From Sporosarcina sp. NCCP-2222 (lineage in GTDB: Bacteria > Bacillota > Bacilli > Bacillales_A > Planococcaceae): 64,000 nt of DNA. The notes under the pieces were generated by a model, which did not search any database, was not told the origin of the DNA, and saw only the letters and a program-made list of their open reading frames with translations. The stretch spans positions 65,531 to 129,530 of the forward strand of contig NZ_BQYK01000002.1 in NCBI RefSeq assembly GCF_023168145.1. Reading direction: 5' to 3'. Shown here in pieces: positions 8,726-16,916 of this stretch. The translations under genes were made by a program, and so were the position numbers. Within the stretch, counting starts at the first letter, position 1. Every line of letters begins with the position of its first letter.

Positions 8726-9805
8726 TTACCGTTTTTTAAGGCGTTTGGCATTTCGGCTGTGCGTCGAGTTTTGTTGACGTTTCTCCGACTTGGTGTTTAA
8801 TTTTGGACGTTCCTTGTGCGACTGTTGTTTCTGATACTTCAGCTTCAGCGGCCGCTCGCCTTTGTAGTAGGAACCCGTCCGCCTTTTTCGTCGCATCATG
8901 ATGAAAGTTAAGCCGACCAGCCATGTCAAGACAATCGTTACGTAATAAATCATCATCCGAGAATTAAAAGCGAGTTGAAATACACTCATGGTATCGATCT
9001 TCGATACAAACACATTGTACGGGTTATCTTTCATATAACGGATTGGGAGTGTGCCGTCCTGCTTGTTGTAAACTGACCCCGTCACTTCTTTACTAACAAT
9101 TATTCGTTCGCCTTCCTTCGTTTCAAATGTTAGCATCAAGTAATAAATTCTATTTTCGTACCGGTTGCTTCTTCTCTCATAATACATATCACCGACTTCA
9201 GCAACTGTCTCCACTTGCTCACCAGTTGCAAACCTCTCTGCGACGTTTTGAATGACCAGAATCGCTGTCCAGTAGGAGTACAAGAGACCGATCGCGATAA
9301 CGCCCAGAAAAATGTATGGAGAAAAAATGTTGAACAGCTTGTCTTGACGATCCAACCACCGATTGAATGCCGGTATTTTGAACAATATATACAAGAGGTA
9401 ACCCAGTGGATAGACCGACCAGACGAGCAAGAAAATCGGAAACTCACTGAAGGAGCCCTTTATATCCAAATCACTGTAGAAACTTTTCCCGATTTGATAA
9501 ACCGGAATAGTTTCGTATACTTCCACTGCATCGAACTGTTCCTTCGTCAACTGGACAAACGTTCCCGGATCCAGCTTAATCGGATTTCTCCATTGATCCA
9601 TCATTTGCAGCGTTGCAATATAATCCAGATCACCGAACAAATCCTTCACGCCTGTCTTGCCGTACACCATCGCCTCCGTCTGCTCACCTTTTGATTCTTG
9701 TCGCACTTCCAGAAACTCTGTCAAATCTTCAATGAACAAACTGACAAACACATAACAGACAAAAAGCAAGATACTCTCTTTCGCGATCTTCTTAATTAAT
9801 TTCAT
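8726..9805 (-). CDS. multi-spanning membrane protein, DUF3592-like
   Basis: A 359-residue membrane protein of unknown function. The first membrane segment is at residues 8-26, followed by an outer domain, two or three segments in the middle (about 120-215), a soluble beta-rich domain around YYLMLTFETKEGERIIV, one more segment near residue 295 and a very basic C-terminal tail (rich in Lys, Arg, Gln). The soluble part resembles DUF3592 in its pattern ending in IRYMKDNPYNVFV. The start is the ATG preceded by AAGGAGAATCAG; an upstream open extension has no ribosome binding site. Confidence 0.7.
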   Translation of the reverse strand: MKLIKKIAKESILLFVCYVFVSLFIEDLTEFLEVRQESKGEQTEAMVYGKTGVKDLFGDLDYIATLQMMDQWRNPIKLDPGTFVQLTKEQFDAVEVYETIPVYQIGKSFYSDLDIKGSFSEFPIFLLVWSVYPLGYLLYILFKIPAFNRWLDRQDKLFNIFSPYIFLGVIAIGLLYSYWTAILVIQNVAERFATGEQVETVAEVGDMYYERRSNRYENRIYYLMLTFETKEGERIIVSKEVTGSVYNKQDGTLPIRYMKDNPYNVFVSKIDTMSVFQLAFNSRMMIYYVTIVLTWLVGLTFIMMRRKRRTGSYYKGERPLKLKYQKQQSHKERPKLNTKSEKRQQNSTHSRNAKRLKKR

Positions 9806-9850
9806 CTGATTCTCCTTATACAGTAAAACTAAGTACCAGTTTGCTAGAAA

Positions 9851-9900
9851 GTTGGGGTGGATACAAGTGATAACAATTTGGATTGATTTGTTGGGGTGGA
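9851..9900. repeat. 11-bp direct repeat upstream of the DUF3592-like gene
   Basis: GTTGGGGTGGA occurs at 9851-9861 and again at 9890-9900, in the same orientation, within the leader and promoter region of the leftward membrane-protein gene. The role is unknown. Confidence 0.4.
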
Positions 9901-9934
9901 GATTTTCCTTACATGGAGTGTTTTGATTTAGGGG

Positions 9935-10020
9935 CACGGTTATGCACGGCGTTAATCTGGCTGCTTTATGCGCAAATATCCTCCTGATATGCGCGGGTGG
10001 CACCGTTTATGCGCGGGCTT
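9935..10020. repeat. short degenerate array of ATGCGC units, about 20-21 bp apart
   Basis: This fills the 323-base gap between the niaP terminator and the DUF3592-like gene. The core ATGCGC begins at 9968, 9989 and 10009 (steps of 21 and 20), and a diverged ATGCAC copy begins at 9942. The wider unit reads GGCACCGTTTATGCGCGG at 9999-10016 and GGCACGGTTATGCACGG at 9933-9949. No gene, ribosome binding site or hairpin explains it. It resembles the longer arrays near 40.9, 55.0 and 56.5 kb in period but not in sequence. Confidence 0.5.
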
Positions 10021-10100
10021 CCCCCCTGCCGAAAGCATAGCGCCACTCCCTTCAGCCGCTGCGCATGGCTGTTTACAACATACTATCAGATCCACTCCAC

Positions 10101-10126
10101 AAAAAAGAGCCGCTCCCAGGCGGCTC
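10101..10126 (-). terminator. terminator after niaP
   Basis: The stem GAGCCGC/GCGGCTC is followed by six T on the minus strand, immediately after the niaP stop codon. Confidence 0.8.
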
Positions 10127-10128
10127 CT

Positions 10129-11331
10129 TTATTCCAGTTCCATTTGTTTCGTTTCCGTTCCTAGCGCCAGTACCGCGATAACACCAATTAGTATGGCACC
10201 GCAGAAAATGGAGAAGATGACTCCAAAATCGTAGCCTGCGGTCAACAGCCAGCCGACAAGCAACGGGCCGAAGATGCCGCCGATCCTTCCTACCGCAGCG
10301 GCCATCCCGGAACCCGTGGCCCGTACTTCTGTCGGATATTGCTCGGGAGAATAGGCATACAATGCGCCCCATGCACCCAAATTGAAAAACGACAGGAATG
10401 CGCCCGAGGTGAGCAGCCAGACAAGATGATCGGCATTGCCGAAGAAGAAAGCACTCGCAGCTGTTCCTAGAAGATAGGTGGCCAGCACAAATTTCCTTCC
10501 TGCCCGTTCAATCAGCCAAGCGGCCGTGAAGTATCCTGGCAGTTGAGCCAGTGTCATCAAGAGAACATAGCCGAAGCTTTTGATCATATCAAATCCTTTT
10601 AGGACCATGACGCTCGGCAGCCATAAGAACATCCCATAATAGGAAAAAACAACGGTGAACCAGACGATCCACAGCATGAGCGTCCGGCGACTATAGGGCT
10701 TCGTCCAAATAGATTTGATTTTAAACCACACAGATTGTTTTGGCTTTCCGTCTAACTCAAACTTCGGGGAGTCCGGCAAGTTTCTACGCAGGTAAATTGC
10801 GTAGAATGCTGGTAGAGCCGTTATTACTAACGCCACCCGCCAGCCAAATTCCGGGATGATAAAGTAAGCAATCAACGCGGCAATTAGCCAACCGACCGCC
10901 CAAAAGCTTTCCAGCAGAACGACCACCCTGCCCCTTTCATGCGCCTTTACACTTTCAGATACTAAAGTTGAGGCGACCGGCAATTCTCCACCAAGCCCTG
11001 CTCCTACCAGAAACCTGAGAACTAAAAAGATAAGCAGCGTGGAAGTGAGGGCCGACAATCCGCTCGCCACGGAAAAGAGGACGAGGGTCATCATGAATAC
11101 TGACTTCCGGCCGATCCGATCAGCCAGCAAACCAAACACAAATGCGCCGACCGCCATCCCGATCGAGTTGACACTGCCGATCCAGCCCATCTCCGCCGGG
11201 GATAAATGCCACTCCACCGCTACTGCTGCAATGACAAAGGACAAGATCCCCACATCCATTGCATCAAACATCCAACCCGTTCCGGCAATGGCTAATAGCC
11301 GGTTACGGGATAATTTCTTTGTTGTTTTCAA
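10129..11331 (-). CDS. niaP: niacin/nicotinate permease NiaP (MFS)
   Basis: A 12-helix major facilitator of the metabolite:H+ symporter family that imports nicotinic acid for NAD salvage. The N-terminal segment WMFDAMDVGILSFVIAA and the loop LADRIGRK are close to what I know of Bacillus NiaP (YceI), with a second RAGRK loop in the C-terminal half. The 400-residue length fits. The preferred start is a TTG with GAGGAG 10 bases upstream; an in-frame ATG at 11367 would fall on the operator and transcription start. A NiaR-like operator over the start site supports the substrate call and suggests repression when niacin is plentiful. Confidence 0.85.
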   Translation of the reverse strand: MKTTKKLSRNRLLAIAGTGWMFDAMDVGILSFVIAAVAVEWHLSPAEMGWIGSVNSIGMAVGAFVFGLLADRIGRKSVFMMTLVLFSVASGLSALTSTLLIFLVLRFLVGAGLGGELPVASTLVSESVKAHERGRVVVLLESFWAVGWLIAALIAYFIIPEFGWRVALVITALPAFYAIYLRRNLPDSPKFELDGKPKQSVWFKIKSIWTKPYSRRTLMLWIVWFTVVFSYYGMFLWLPSVMVLKGFDMIKSFGYVLLMTLAQLPGYFTAAWLIERAGRKFVLATYLLGTAASAFFFGNADHLVWLLTSGAFLSFFNLGAWGALYAYSPEQYPTEVRATGSGMAAAVGRIGGIFGPLLVGWLLTAGYDFGVIFSIFCGAILIGVIAVLALGTETKQMELE

Positions 11332-11350
11332 GTGAAAAAATCTCCTCGCT

Positions 11351-11374
11351 TGTAAGTGTCTTGACACGTGTAAT
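11351..11374 (-). promoter_or_regulatory. NiaR (YrxA)-like operator of niaP
   Basis: The segment TGTAAGTGTCTTGACACGTG continues into TAAT and contains the inverted pair GTGTC-TT-GACAC. This is the general form of NiaR boxes in Firmicutes as I recall them. It overlaps the predicted transcription start and lies between the -10 box and the ribosome binding site of niaP, a repressor position. Confidence 0.65.
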
Positions 11375-11401
11375 TATAGTTCGAGATTCACAACTTCACA
11401 A
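11373..11401 (-). promoter_or_regulatory. SigA-type promoter of niaP
   Basis: On the minus strand TTGTGA (11396-11401) and TATAAT (11373-11378) are separated by 17 bases. Transcription would start near 11366, inside the NiaR-like operator. Confidence 0.65.
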
Positions 11402-11465
11402 GAAGATTTTTTCCAACGAGACTCCTTTTCATTCTAGAAGATGGTCTTCCCCTCCGTATTCATGC

Positions 11466-12605
11466 TTATACAATCAGCTTCCCATCCACCATTCGTGCAA
11501 AAATTCCGATCTGGTCCTTCTCTACCAAATGACATTCGGTACCTACCCAAAGTTCCGTGCCGGTTCTCGCTAATCCAATGGTAATTGTGCCTGACTCACT
11601 CGTTTTTAAAACTGTCTTCCCGCCCGTCGCCGATCCGGATTCTAGAACCGAAATTTTTTGATCGGCATACATCTCACCACCCCTGCAGATGCCTTCCACA
11701 TATACATCTCTCCTAGCGGATACCGAACAGTTGCAAAGACCTCTGTCTGTCACCATAATTGTTCCATTGCAAGTGAGTACACTGTTAAGGGCATAGGGCA
11801 ACTCCAGAAGGGAATCGAGCTTCCCATCCTCTGCATGACGGTCATGCATTTGCCTGGCCTCGATCACAAGCCGCGAAAACTCCTGTGCATTTCGAACGCC
11901 AGACTTCACAGTATCGGATAAAACATTGTACAAGTGGTTTGCTAAAACCTCCCAATCATCCGAAAGCTGCGATGTATGTTTTTTCACCTTTTGAATAAAC
12001 TCTTGTTTCATCCGCTGGAAGGGAATGAACTTCTCCTCCAGAATCCAGTGGAAGAGACGGTTCAGCTCGGCCGCATCAATCTCCTCAGGAGACCTGTCCC
12101 GTACAACAAGAATTTCACTGATCGCCCGGTCAATCCGTTCCAAGTAGTGGACGACCCCTTCCAACCGTAAAGACAATTCATTTTCCAATGCATCCCGGAC
12201 ACCAACATGAATTGCAGAGGACAGTACATTCCCTCTGATTTGGACTTTCCTTTCCCCTTCCACAATCGCCTTTTGGACAGTGCCTCCGATCTCAATGCTT
12301 CCGACTGATTCAATGAACAGCGAGGGTTGGACATTGCCTGTAATGTGAAGATCCCCACTGGAACTGATATTTCCAGTACTGCGATCCACATCGCCATGTA
12401 TCATTAAAGCCACGCCTTCACAGTTCGCCAAATCATCGGTTTGTTGACGTCGGAACGCCTTCAATTCTACCGGCTGGCCAGGCACATACAATTCCGTCAG
12501 CAACTCAATATCCATCTCTTTTCTCTTTTTCAAACTCAGTTCTACAAGCGCCTGCTCAATTGCCTCTTCCAAGGTTGACGCCTTGACTACGACCGACTCC
12601 ACCAT
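11466..12605 (-). CDS. FapA/DUF342 family protein
   Basis: A 379-residue cytosolic protein of the FapA (DUF342) family. The first 50 residues (VVVKASTLEEAIEQAL) look like the Jag-N/KhpB amino-terminal domain. A right-handed beta-helix-like stretch rich in Gly and Val follows (residues about 65-130, such as SGDLHITGNVQPS), then a helical insertion (about 135-250), then a second beta-helix part (NGTIMVTDRGLCNC). The family occurs widely in Firmicutes with no firm function; RNA- or envelope-linked roles have been suggested. It is flanked by niaP downstream and the siderophore operon upstream, with no sign of a shared operon. Confidence 0.75.
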   Translation of the reverse strand: MVESVVVKASTLEEAIEQALVELSLKKRKEMDIELLTELYVPGQPVELKAFRRQQTDDLANCEGVALMIHGDVDRSTGNISSSGDLHITGNVQPSLFIESVGSIEIGGTVQKAIVEGERKVQIRGNVLSSAIHVGVRDALENELSLRLEGVVHYLERIDRAISEILVVRDRSPEEIDAAELNRLFHWILEEKFIPFQRMKQEFIQKVKKHTSQLSDDWEVLANHLYNVLSDTVKSGVRNAQEFSRLVIEARQMHDRHAEDGKLDSLLELPYALNSVLTCNGTIMVTDRGLCNCSVSARRDVYVEGICRGGEMYADQKISVLESGSATGGKTVLKTSESGTITIGLARTGTELWVGTECHLVEKDQIGIFARMVDGKLIV

Positions 12606-12722
12606 ACCCCTCGTCCCTTCTTCCCGGCTCCTTTTTTTCTATCGTAGCATAGACGTCTTCCCAGCGCGCTCGGCTAAAGGTAATGAAAACACAAATAGCT
12701 TTCAAATTACCTTATTTTCCGG

Positions 12723-12759
12723 TAAAAAAAGATCCACCTACCGAGATGGTAGGTGGATC
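12723..12759 (-). terminator. terminator of the yclNOPQ operon
   Basis: The stem GATCCACCTACC/GGTAGGTGGATC with a GAGAT loop is followed by a run of seven T on the minus strand, nine bases past the yclQ stop. Confidence 0.85.
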
Positions 12760-12767
12760 CAGAGATT

Positions 12768-13727
12768 TTAAAGTCCTGCTTCTACTTCCGAAATCATTTC
12801 TTTCATTGAAATCAAACCGCCACCGGATAAGTACCAGTACTCACCGTTCAAGTAGACGATTTTTCCGTTCTTATAAGCATTTGTCTTTTTCACAAGGTCA
12901 TTTTCAATCGAGTCTTTTGCGCTTGCTCCATTGCCGACAGCCGCATCCCGGTCGACCACGTAAAGGATATCTGGATTCTGTTCAAGAATGTATTCAAACG
13001 TAATGTTTTGGCCATGAGTAGAAACTTCAATTTTTTCATCTGACGGTTTTACGCCAAACACGTCATGGATCAGGCCGAAACGTGAGCTTGGTCCGTATGC
13101 GCTCACTTTACCTTCTGTAGCAAGTACGATCAGCCCTTTGGAATCCATGCTAGTTGTCTTTTCCTTAATGGCATCGATACGCTTGTCGATGTCTTCCAAC
13201 TCTGCTTTCACTTCATCTTCTTTATCGAAAATCTGTCCCATCAATTCCGCATTATGTTTGAACGATTCCATATAGTTCGCTGTGTCTAAGCCCACATAGA
13301 CAGTTGGGGCAATTTCAGCAAACTGGTCATACAACTCCGCTTGGCGGCCCGAAATGAAGATAACATCCGGCTTCAACGCATGTAGCGCTTCAAAATCAGG
13401 TTCTTTCAAGCTTCCTAAGTTTGTATACTTGTCATCATCGTACTTAGATAGGTAACCTGGTACGTTTGTACGTGGCAGACCTGCTACCTCAACGCCTAGA
13501 TCATCCAATGTGTCGAGAGTACCGAAGTCGAATACGACAACTTTTTCAGGATTTTTTGGAACTTCCACATCTCCATATTCGTGTTTGACAGAAACTGTTT
13601 CCGATTGTGCAGGCTCTGAAGAACCATTGGAATCTTTTGATGACGATTTGTCGTCTGATTTACTTCCGCAAGCGGCAAGCACAAGCATAAGTGCTGCAAG
13701 TAGCAGCGTGATTGAAAACTTTTTCAT
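12768..13727 (-). CDS. yclQ: siderophore-binding lipoprotein (YclQ/petrobactin type)
   Basis: The extracellular substrate-binding protein of the importer encoded upstream. The signal peptide ends in lipobox LAAC (Cys20), followed by a Ser/Lys/Asp linker and a helical-backbone type III binding domain with the typical PEKVVVFDFGTLDTLDDLGV and KPDVIFISGRQ segments. It matches Bacillus YclQ, which binds petrobactin and its precursors, in sequence style, length (319) and gene order. It is fourth in the yclN-O-P-Q operon, 22 bases after the ATPase gene, and would be induced on iron limitation through the Fur boxes. Confidence 0.88.
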   Translation of the reverse strand: MKKFSITLLLAALMLVLAACGSKSDDKSSSKDSNGSSEPAQSETVSVKHEYGDVEVPKNPEKVVVFDFGTLDTLDDLGVEVAGLPRTNVPGYLSKYDDDKYTNLGSLKEPDFEALHALKPDVIFISGRQAELYDQFAEIAPTVYVGLDTANYMESFKHNAELMGQIFDKEDEVKAELEDIDKRIDAIKEKTTSMDSKGLIVLATEGKVSAYGPSSRFGLIHDVFGVKPSDEKIEVSTHGQNITFEYILEQNPDILYVVDRDAAVGNGASAKDSIENDLVKKTNAYKNGKIVYLNGEYWYLSGGGLISMKEMISEVEAGL

Positions 13728-13749
13728 CCTAAACCATCCTTTTTTGATT

Positions 13750-14511
13750 TTATGAGTTAAAATAAACGCAAATATTGCAGTTGTTCATCTTTTGAATTGG
13801 AATATCCATGTCGTAGATTTCCTTCAATGCATCCGAATTAATGATTTCATCCGTTGGACCATCCTTGACGACACGTCCATCCTTTAATGCGACGATACGG
13901 TCGGAATAGACAGACGCAAAATTGATATCATGTAATACGATGACGACCGTTTTTCCAAGGTCTTCAACGAGACGGCGCAATATCTTCATTATTTGAACCG
14001 AGTGCTTCATGTCGAGATTGTTGAGTGGTTCGTCAAGCAAGATATAATCCGTATCCTGTGCAATAACCATGGCAATAAATGCCCTTTGGCGTTGCCCGCC
14101 TGATAATTCATCCAAATAGGCATACTGCATATCCATTAATTCCATATACTCCATCGCTTGCTCGACGATTCGGATATCCTCGGCATTCAAATGCCCTTTG
14201 GAGTGAGGGAAACGGCCGAAGGAGACAAGCTCACGTATCGTCAACCGGACATTCATGTAGTTGGATTGCCGCAGGATTGACACCCGCTTTGAAAAATCAT
14301 TGGACTTCATTTTCTTCACGTTGTCATTGTCGACTAGCACTTCACCTGTATCTGCATCAAGCAGACGGCTTACCATCGAAAGAAGTGTCGATTTTCCCGC
14401 ACCGTTCGGACCGATGAAAGAAGTGATTTTACCTCGATGAATGTTGACATTCACCTTTTCCACAACCGCTTTCTTCCCATAAAACTTCGACAGCTCTCGA
14501 ACTTGAATCAT
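13750..14511 (-). CDS. yclP: iron-siderophore ABC transporter ATP-binding protein (YclP)
   Basis: The cytosolic ATPase of the siderophore importer. Walker A GPNGAGKST (residues 34-42), signature LSGGQRQR, Walker B YILLDEPLNNLD and switch HDINFAS are all present. The 253-residue length is normal for FecE-type ATPases. The C-terminus ends in an unusual cysteine-bearing stretch (NCNICVYFNS). Its ATG overlaps the yclO stop by four bases (ATGA), which implies translational coupling within the operon. Confidence 0.9.
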   Translation of the reverse strand: MIQVRELSKFYGKKAVVEKVNVNIHRGKITSFIGPNGAGKSTLLSMVSRLLDADTGEVLVDNDNVKKMKSNDFSKRVSILRQSNYMNVRLTIRELVSFGRFPHSKGHLNAEDIRIVEQAMEYMELMDMQYAYLDELSGGQRQRAFIAMVIAQDTDYILLDEPLNNLDMKHSVQIMKILRRLVEDLGKTVVIVLHDINFASVYSDRIVALKDGRVVKDGPTDEIINSDALKEIYDMDIPIQKMNNCNICVYFNS

Positions 14512-15458
14512 GAAGATCGACTCTCCTTTAACAGTAGATAGATAAAGTACACGCCACCGACAAAATTGATAATGACACTAAGTGTAGTAGAGAAAGTGAA
14601 GACACGCTCCACAACCCATTGACCGCCGACCAGTGCAATTATACTCATGATCGAAGCGCCTGCAATCAAGACCGAATGCTTGTAAGTCTTGAAAAACTGA
14701 TAGGACAAATTGGCAACGATGAGACCGAAAAATGTAATAGGGCCAACAAGCGCTGTTGAGACTGAAATCAGTACAGCCGCAATGACAAGCATCAGTTTGA
14801 CGACTTTGTCATAGGAAACCCCTAAATTAATCGCCGTATCCCTTCCTAGCGAAAGGACATCGAGTTCATTGAACGACCGCATGCCGATTAGAAACATGAG
14901 AATGACGATTGCCAAAGCCCACCAAACGAGCTCTCCGCTAACATTATTAAAGCTGGCGAACATTTTATCCTGCACCCGAAGGAACTCATTCGGATCGATT
15001 AGCACTTGAAGGAATGTCGAGATGCTCTGGAAGAATGTCCCGATAATAATCCCGACAAGCAACAAGAAGTAAATCGGCTGCTTTCCTCTTTTAAATAAAA
15101 ACCGATAGAGTATCAAAGCGAAAACAACCATGGTCGCAACAGATAAAATAAAATTCACATGCCGGTTCACAATCGTAATATGGCTGGAACCGAGGAAGAA
15201 AATAACGACCGTTTGAAGCAATATATAGAGTGAATCCAATCCCATAATACTTGGAGTGAGGATCCGGTTATGTGTAATCGTCTGGAATATGACGGTCGAA
15301 TAAGCGATCGCCACTCCAGTGAGCGCCATAGCCAGTACCTTGATGCCTCGGCGCGGCAATGCATAATCATAGCTTCCATTCAATTCATGGAATAAATACA
15401 GTCCGCAGAACAGAGCAGCGAGCGATGCTAAAATGATCATTTTATTTGAGTTACGCAT
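14508..15458 (-). CDS. yclO: iron-siderophore ABC transporter permease (YclO)
   Basis: One of two BtuC/FecCD-type membrane subunits, forming the channel with YclN. The 316 residues contain about nine or ten hydrophobic helices, and the cytoplasmic coupling region is GRDTAINLGVSYDKVVK. The GPITFFGLIVANLSYQFF segment is the family signature near the C-terminus. It overlaps yclN by eight bases and yclP by four. The family exchanges substrates as heterodimers, so both permeases are needed. Confidence 0.9.
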   Translation of the reverse strand: MRNSNKMIILASLAALFCGLYLFHELNGSYDYALPRRGIKVLAMALTGVAIAYSTVIFQTITHNRILTPSIMGLDSLYILLQTVVIFFLGSSHITIVNRHVNFILSVATMVVFALILYRFLFKRGKQPIYFLLLVGIIIGTFFQSISTFLQVLIDPNEFLRVQDKMFASFNNVSGELVWWALAIVILMFLIGMRSFNELDVLSLGRDTAINLGVSYDKVVKLMLVIAAVLISVSTALVGPITFFGLIVANLSYQFFKTYKHSVLIAGASIMSIIALVGGQWVVERVFTFSTTLSVIINFVGGVYFIYLLLKESRSS

Positions 15459-16401
15459 AGGCTTTCCTCCTAAATAGCAGATAGAGGAAGATTCCGCTGC
15501 CGATTACTCCGACCATTAAACTGATGGATATTTCATAAGGGTAAATGAGAACCCTGCCAAGAATATCACAAACTAGCAGGAAAATAGCTCCTAACAACGC
15601 TGTGTGCGGTAATGTTTTTTGCAAGTGATCCCCTTTGAAGATCGAAACGATATTTGGAATGATCAATCCTAGAAACGGAATCATCCCGACTGTCAAAACG
15701 ACCGTCGTTGTAATTAATGCAACGAGGATCAAACCGATGTTGACAATCCGTTTGTAAGCAAGGCCCAGATTTTTTGAGAAATCTTCGCCCATTCCGGCAA
15801 CCGTAAACCGGTTGGCATACAGATAAGTAATGATAAGCACCGGAATGCTTATGTATAAAAGCTCATAACGACCCTTCATGATCATCGAAAAGTCCCCTTG
15901 CAGCCAAGCCGACATATTCTGGATGACATTCGATTTATACGCAAAGAACGTTGTGATCGAAGATAGAATATTCCCGAACATTAGACCGACCAGCGGAATG
16001 AAAATCGCATCCTTGAACTTGATTCGGTCAAGGATTTGCATAAACAGCAAAGTGCCGGCAAGTGCAAATGCAAAGGCGACAGCCATTTTTTCCAGCATGG
16101 AAGCGTTCGTGAATAATAGCATCGAAACGAGTATGCCCAAACGAGTGGCATCGAGAGTACCTGCTGTCGTTGGCGAAACAAACTTATTCCGGCTCAGTTG
16201 CTGCATGATGAGACCAGCGATGCTCATACCGGCGCCGGCGAGTAAAATGGCGACTAGCCTCGGCAAACGGCTGATCAGGAATATTTCAGTTTCCTCCGAC
16301 TTAAAATCTAGCAGATCCATCGGTGTTATATGGCTCACCCCTACAAAGAGCGATAGGAATGAGAGCAGAATGAGTGCGATGATCAAATAGCGTTTCTTCA
16401 T
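15451..16401 (-). CDS. yclN: iron-siderophore ABC transporter permease (YclN)
   Basis: The first gene of the siderophore importer operon and the partner permease of YclO. It has about nine hydrophobic helices, an N-terminal signal-anchor helix, the GMGEDFSKNLGLAYKR coupling region and the terminal GMIPFLGLIIPNIVS signature of FecCD permeases. The start is the first ATG after the operon promoter. Two Fur boxes bracket that promoter, so the operon should be repressed when iron is plentiful. Confidence 0.9.
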   Translation of the reverse strand: MKKRYLIIALILLSFLSLFVGVSHITPMDLLDFKSEETEIFLISRLPRLVAILLAGAGMSIAGLIMQQLSRNKFVSPTTAGTLDATRLGILVSMLLFTNASMLEKMAVAFAFALAGTLLFMQILDRIKFKDAIFIPLVGLMFGNILSSITTFFAYKSNVIQNMSAWLQGDFSMIMKGRYELLYISIPVLIITYLYANRFTVAGMGEDFSKNLGLAYKRIVNIGLILVALITTTVVLTVGMIPFLGLIIPNIVSIFKGDHLQKTLPHTALLGAIFLLVCDILGRVLIYPYEISISLMVGVIGSGIFLYLLFRRKAYA

Positions 16402-16453
16402 GAAGATAAAATCCCCGATATCGAATATTTGCTTCTAATTGAGAAACATCAGA

Positions 16454-16468
16454 TGAAAACGATTATCA
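16454..16468 (-). promoter_or_regulatory. Fur box 1 of yclNOPQ
   Basis: TGAAAACGATTATCA matches the 7-1-7 Fur pattern TGATAATnATTATCA with two mismatches. It lies just downstream of the predicted transcription start and could block elongation or initiation. Confidence 0.75.
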
Positions 16469-16484
16469 ATTAGCTGCAAATTCA

Positions 16485-16512
16485 ATTATAGCAGGAATGA
16501 ATGGAGTGTCAA
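16485..16512 (-). promoter_or_regulatory. promoter of yclNOPQ
   Basis: Minus-strand boxes TTGACA (16507-16512) and TATAAT (16485-16490) match the SigA consensus exactly, with a 16-base spacer. It is bracketed by two Fur boxes. Confidence 0.8.
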
Positions 16513-16520
16513 CCTCTAAC

Positions 16521-16535
16521 TGAAAATGATTATCA
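16521..16535 (-). promoter_or_regulatory. Fur box 2 of yclNOPQ
   Basis: TGAAAATGATTATCA matches the 7-1-7 Fur consensus with one mismatch and lies directly upstream of the -35 box. Confidence 0.8.
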
Positions 16536-16865
16536 CTGAAGAAGAATGTGCCCCCTTTCCAACATGAATAGGGTTGGGAAAATCGCTTGGTTATGAAGTT
16601 TGAAGCATTTGTGACGGGATTTTAACATCTGACTGCTGAGGTTTGATTAGAGGAGAAATAGGTTGCGGCAATGAGAAAGAAGTAAGAACGCGAACTGTAG
16701 ATTACACACCACTGAACTGAAAACGCATTGTTCTTGCATTCGGCTATCCCATCTATATGTCCCCCTTCCACCTCCCATTCTTCACAAAAGATAAGAATTC
16801 AAAACTAATAGGTTTACATGAGCGCCACCTTGGGAATACTATTACCATCCCACCCCTTTCTTTTA
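16536..16865. other. gene-free stretch, nothing recognised
   Basis: About 330 bases between Fur box 2 and the next terminator. I see no reading frame with a ribosome binding site, no repeat array and no clear RNA structure. It may hold decayed sequence. Confidence 0.5.
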
Positions 16866-16916
16866 TAAAAAAAAGCACTGCCGACGACATTATTGTCGGG
16901 CAGTGCTGTTTTTTTA
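16866..16916 (-). terminator. strong terminator after the DUF6612 lipoprotein
   Basis: The stem AGCACTGCC/GGCAGTGCT is extended by an inner GAC/GTC pairing and flanked by A8 and T8 runs, so it can also work in the other direction. Confidence 0.8.

Noticed and set aside
9806-10003. N-terminal extension of the DUF3592-like protein
   Set aside because: It runs through the ATGCGC array with no ribosome binding site; AAGGAG sits before the internal ATG.
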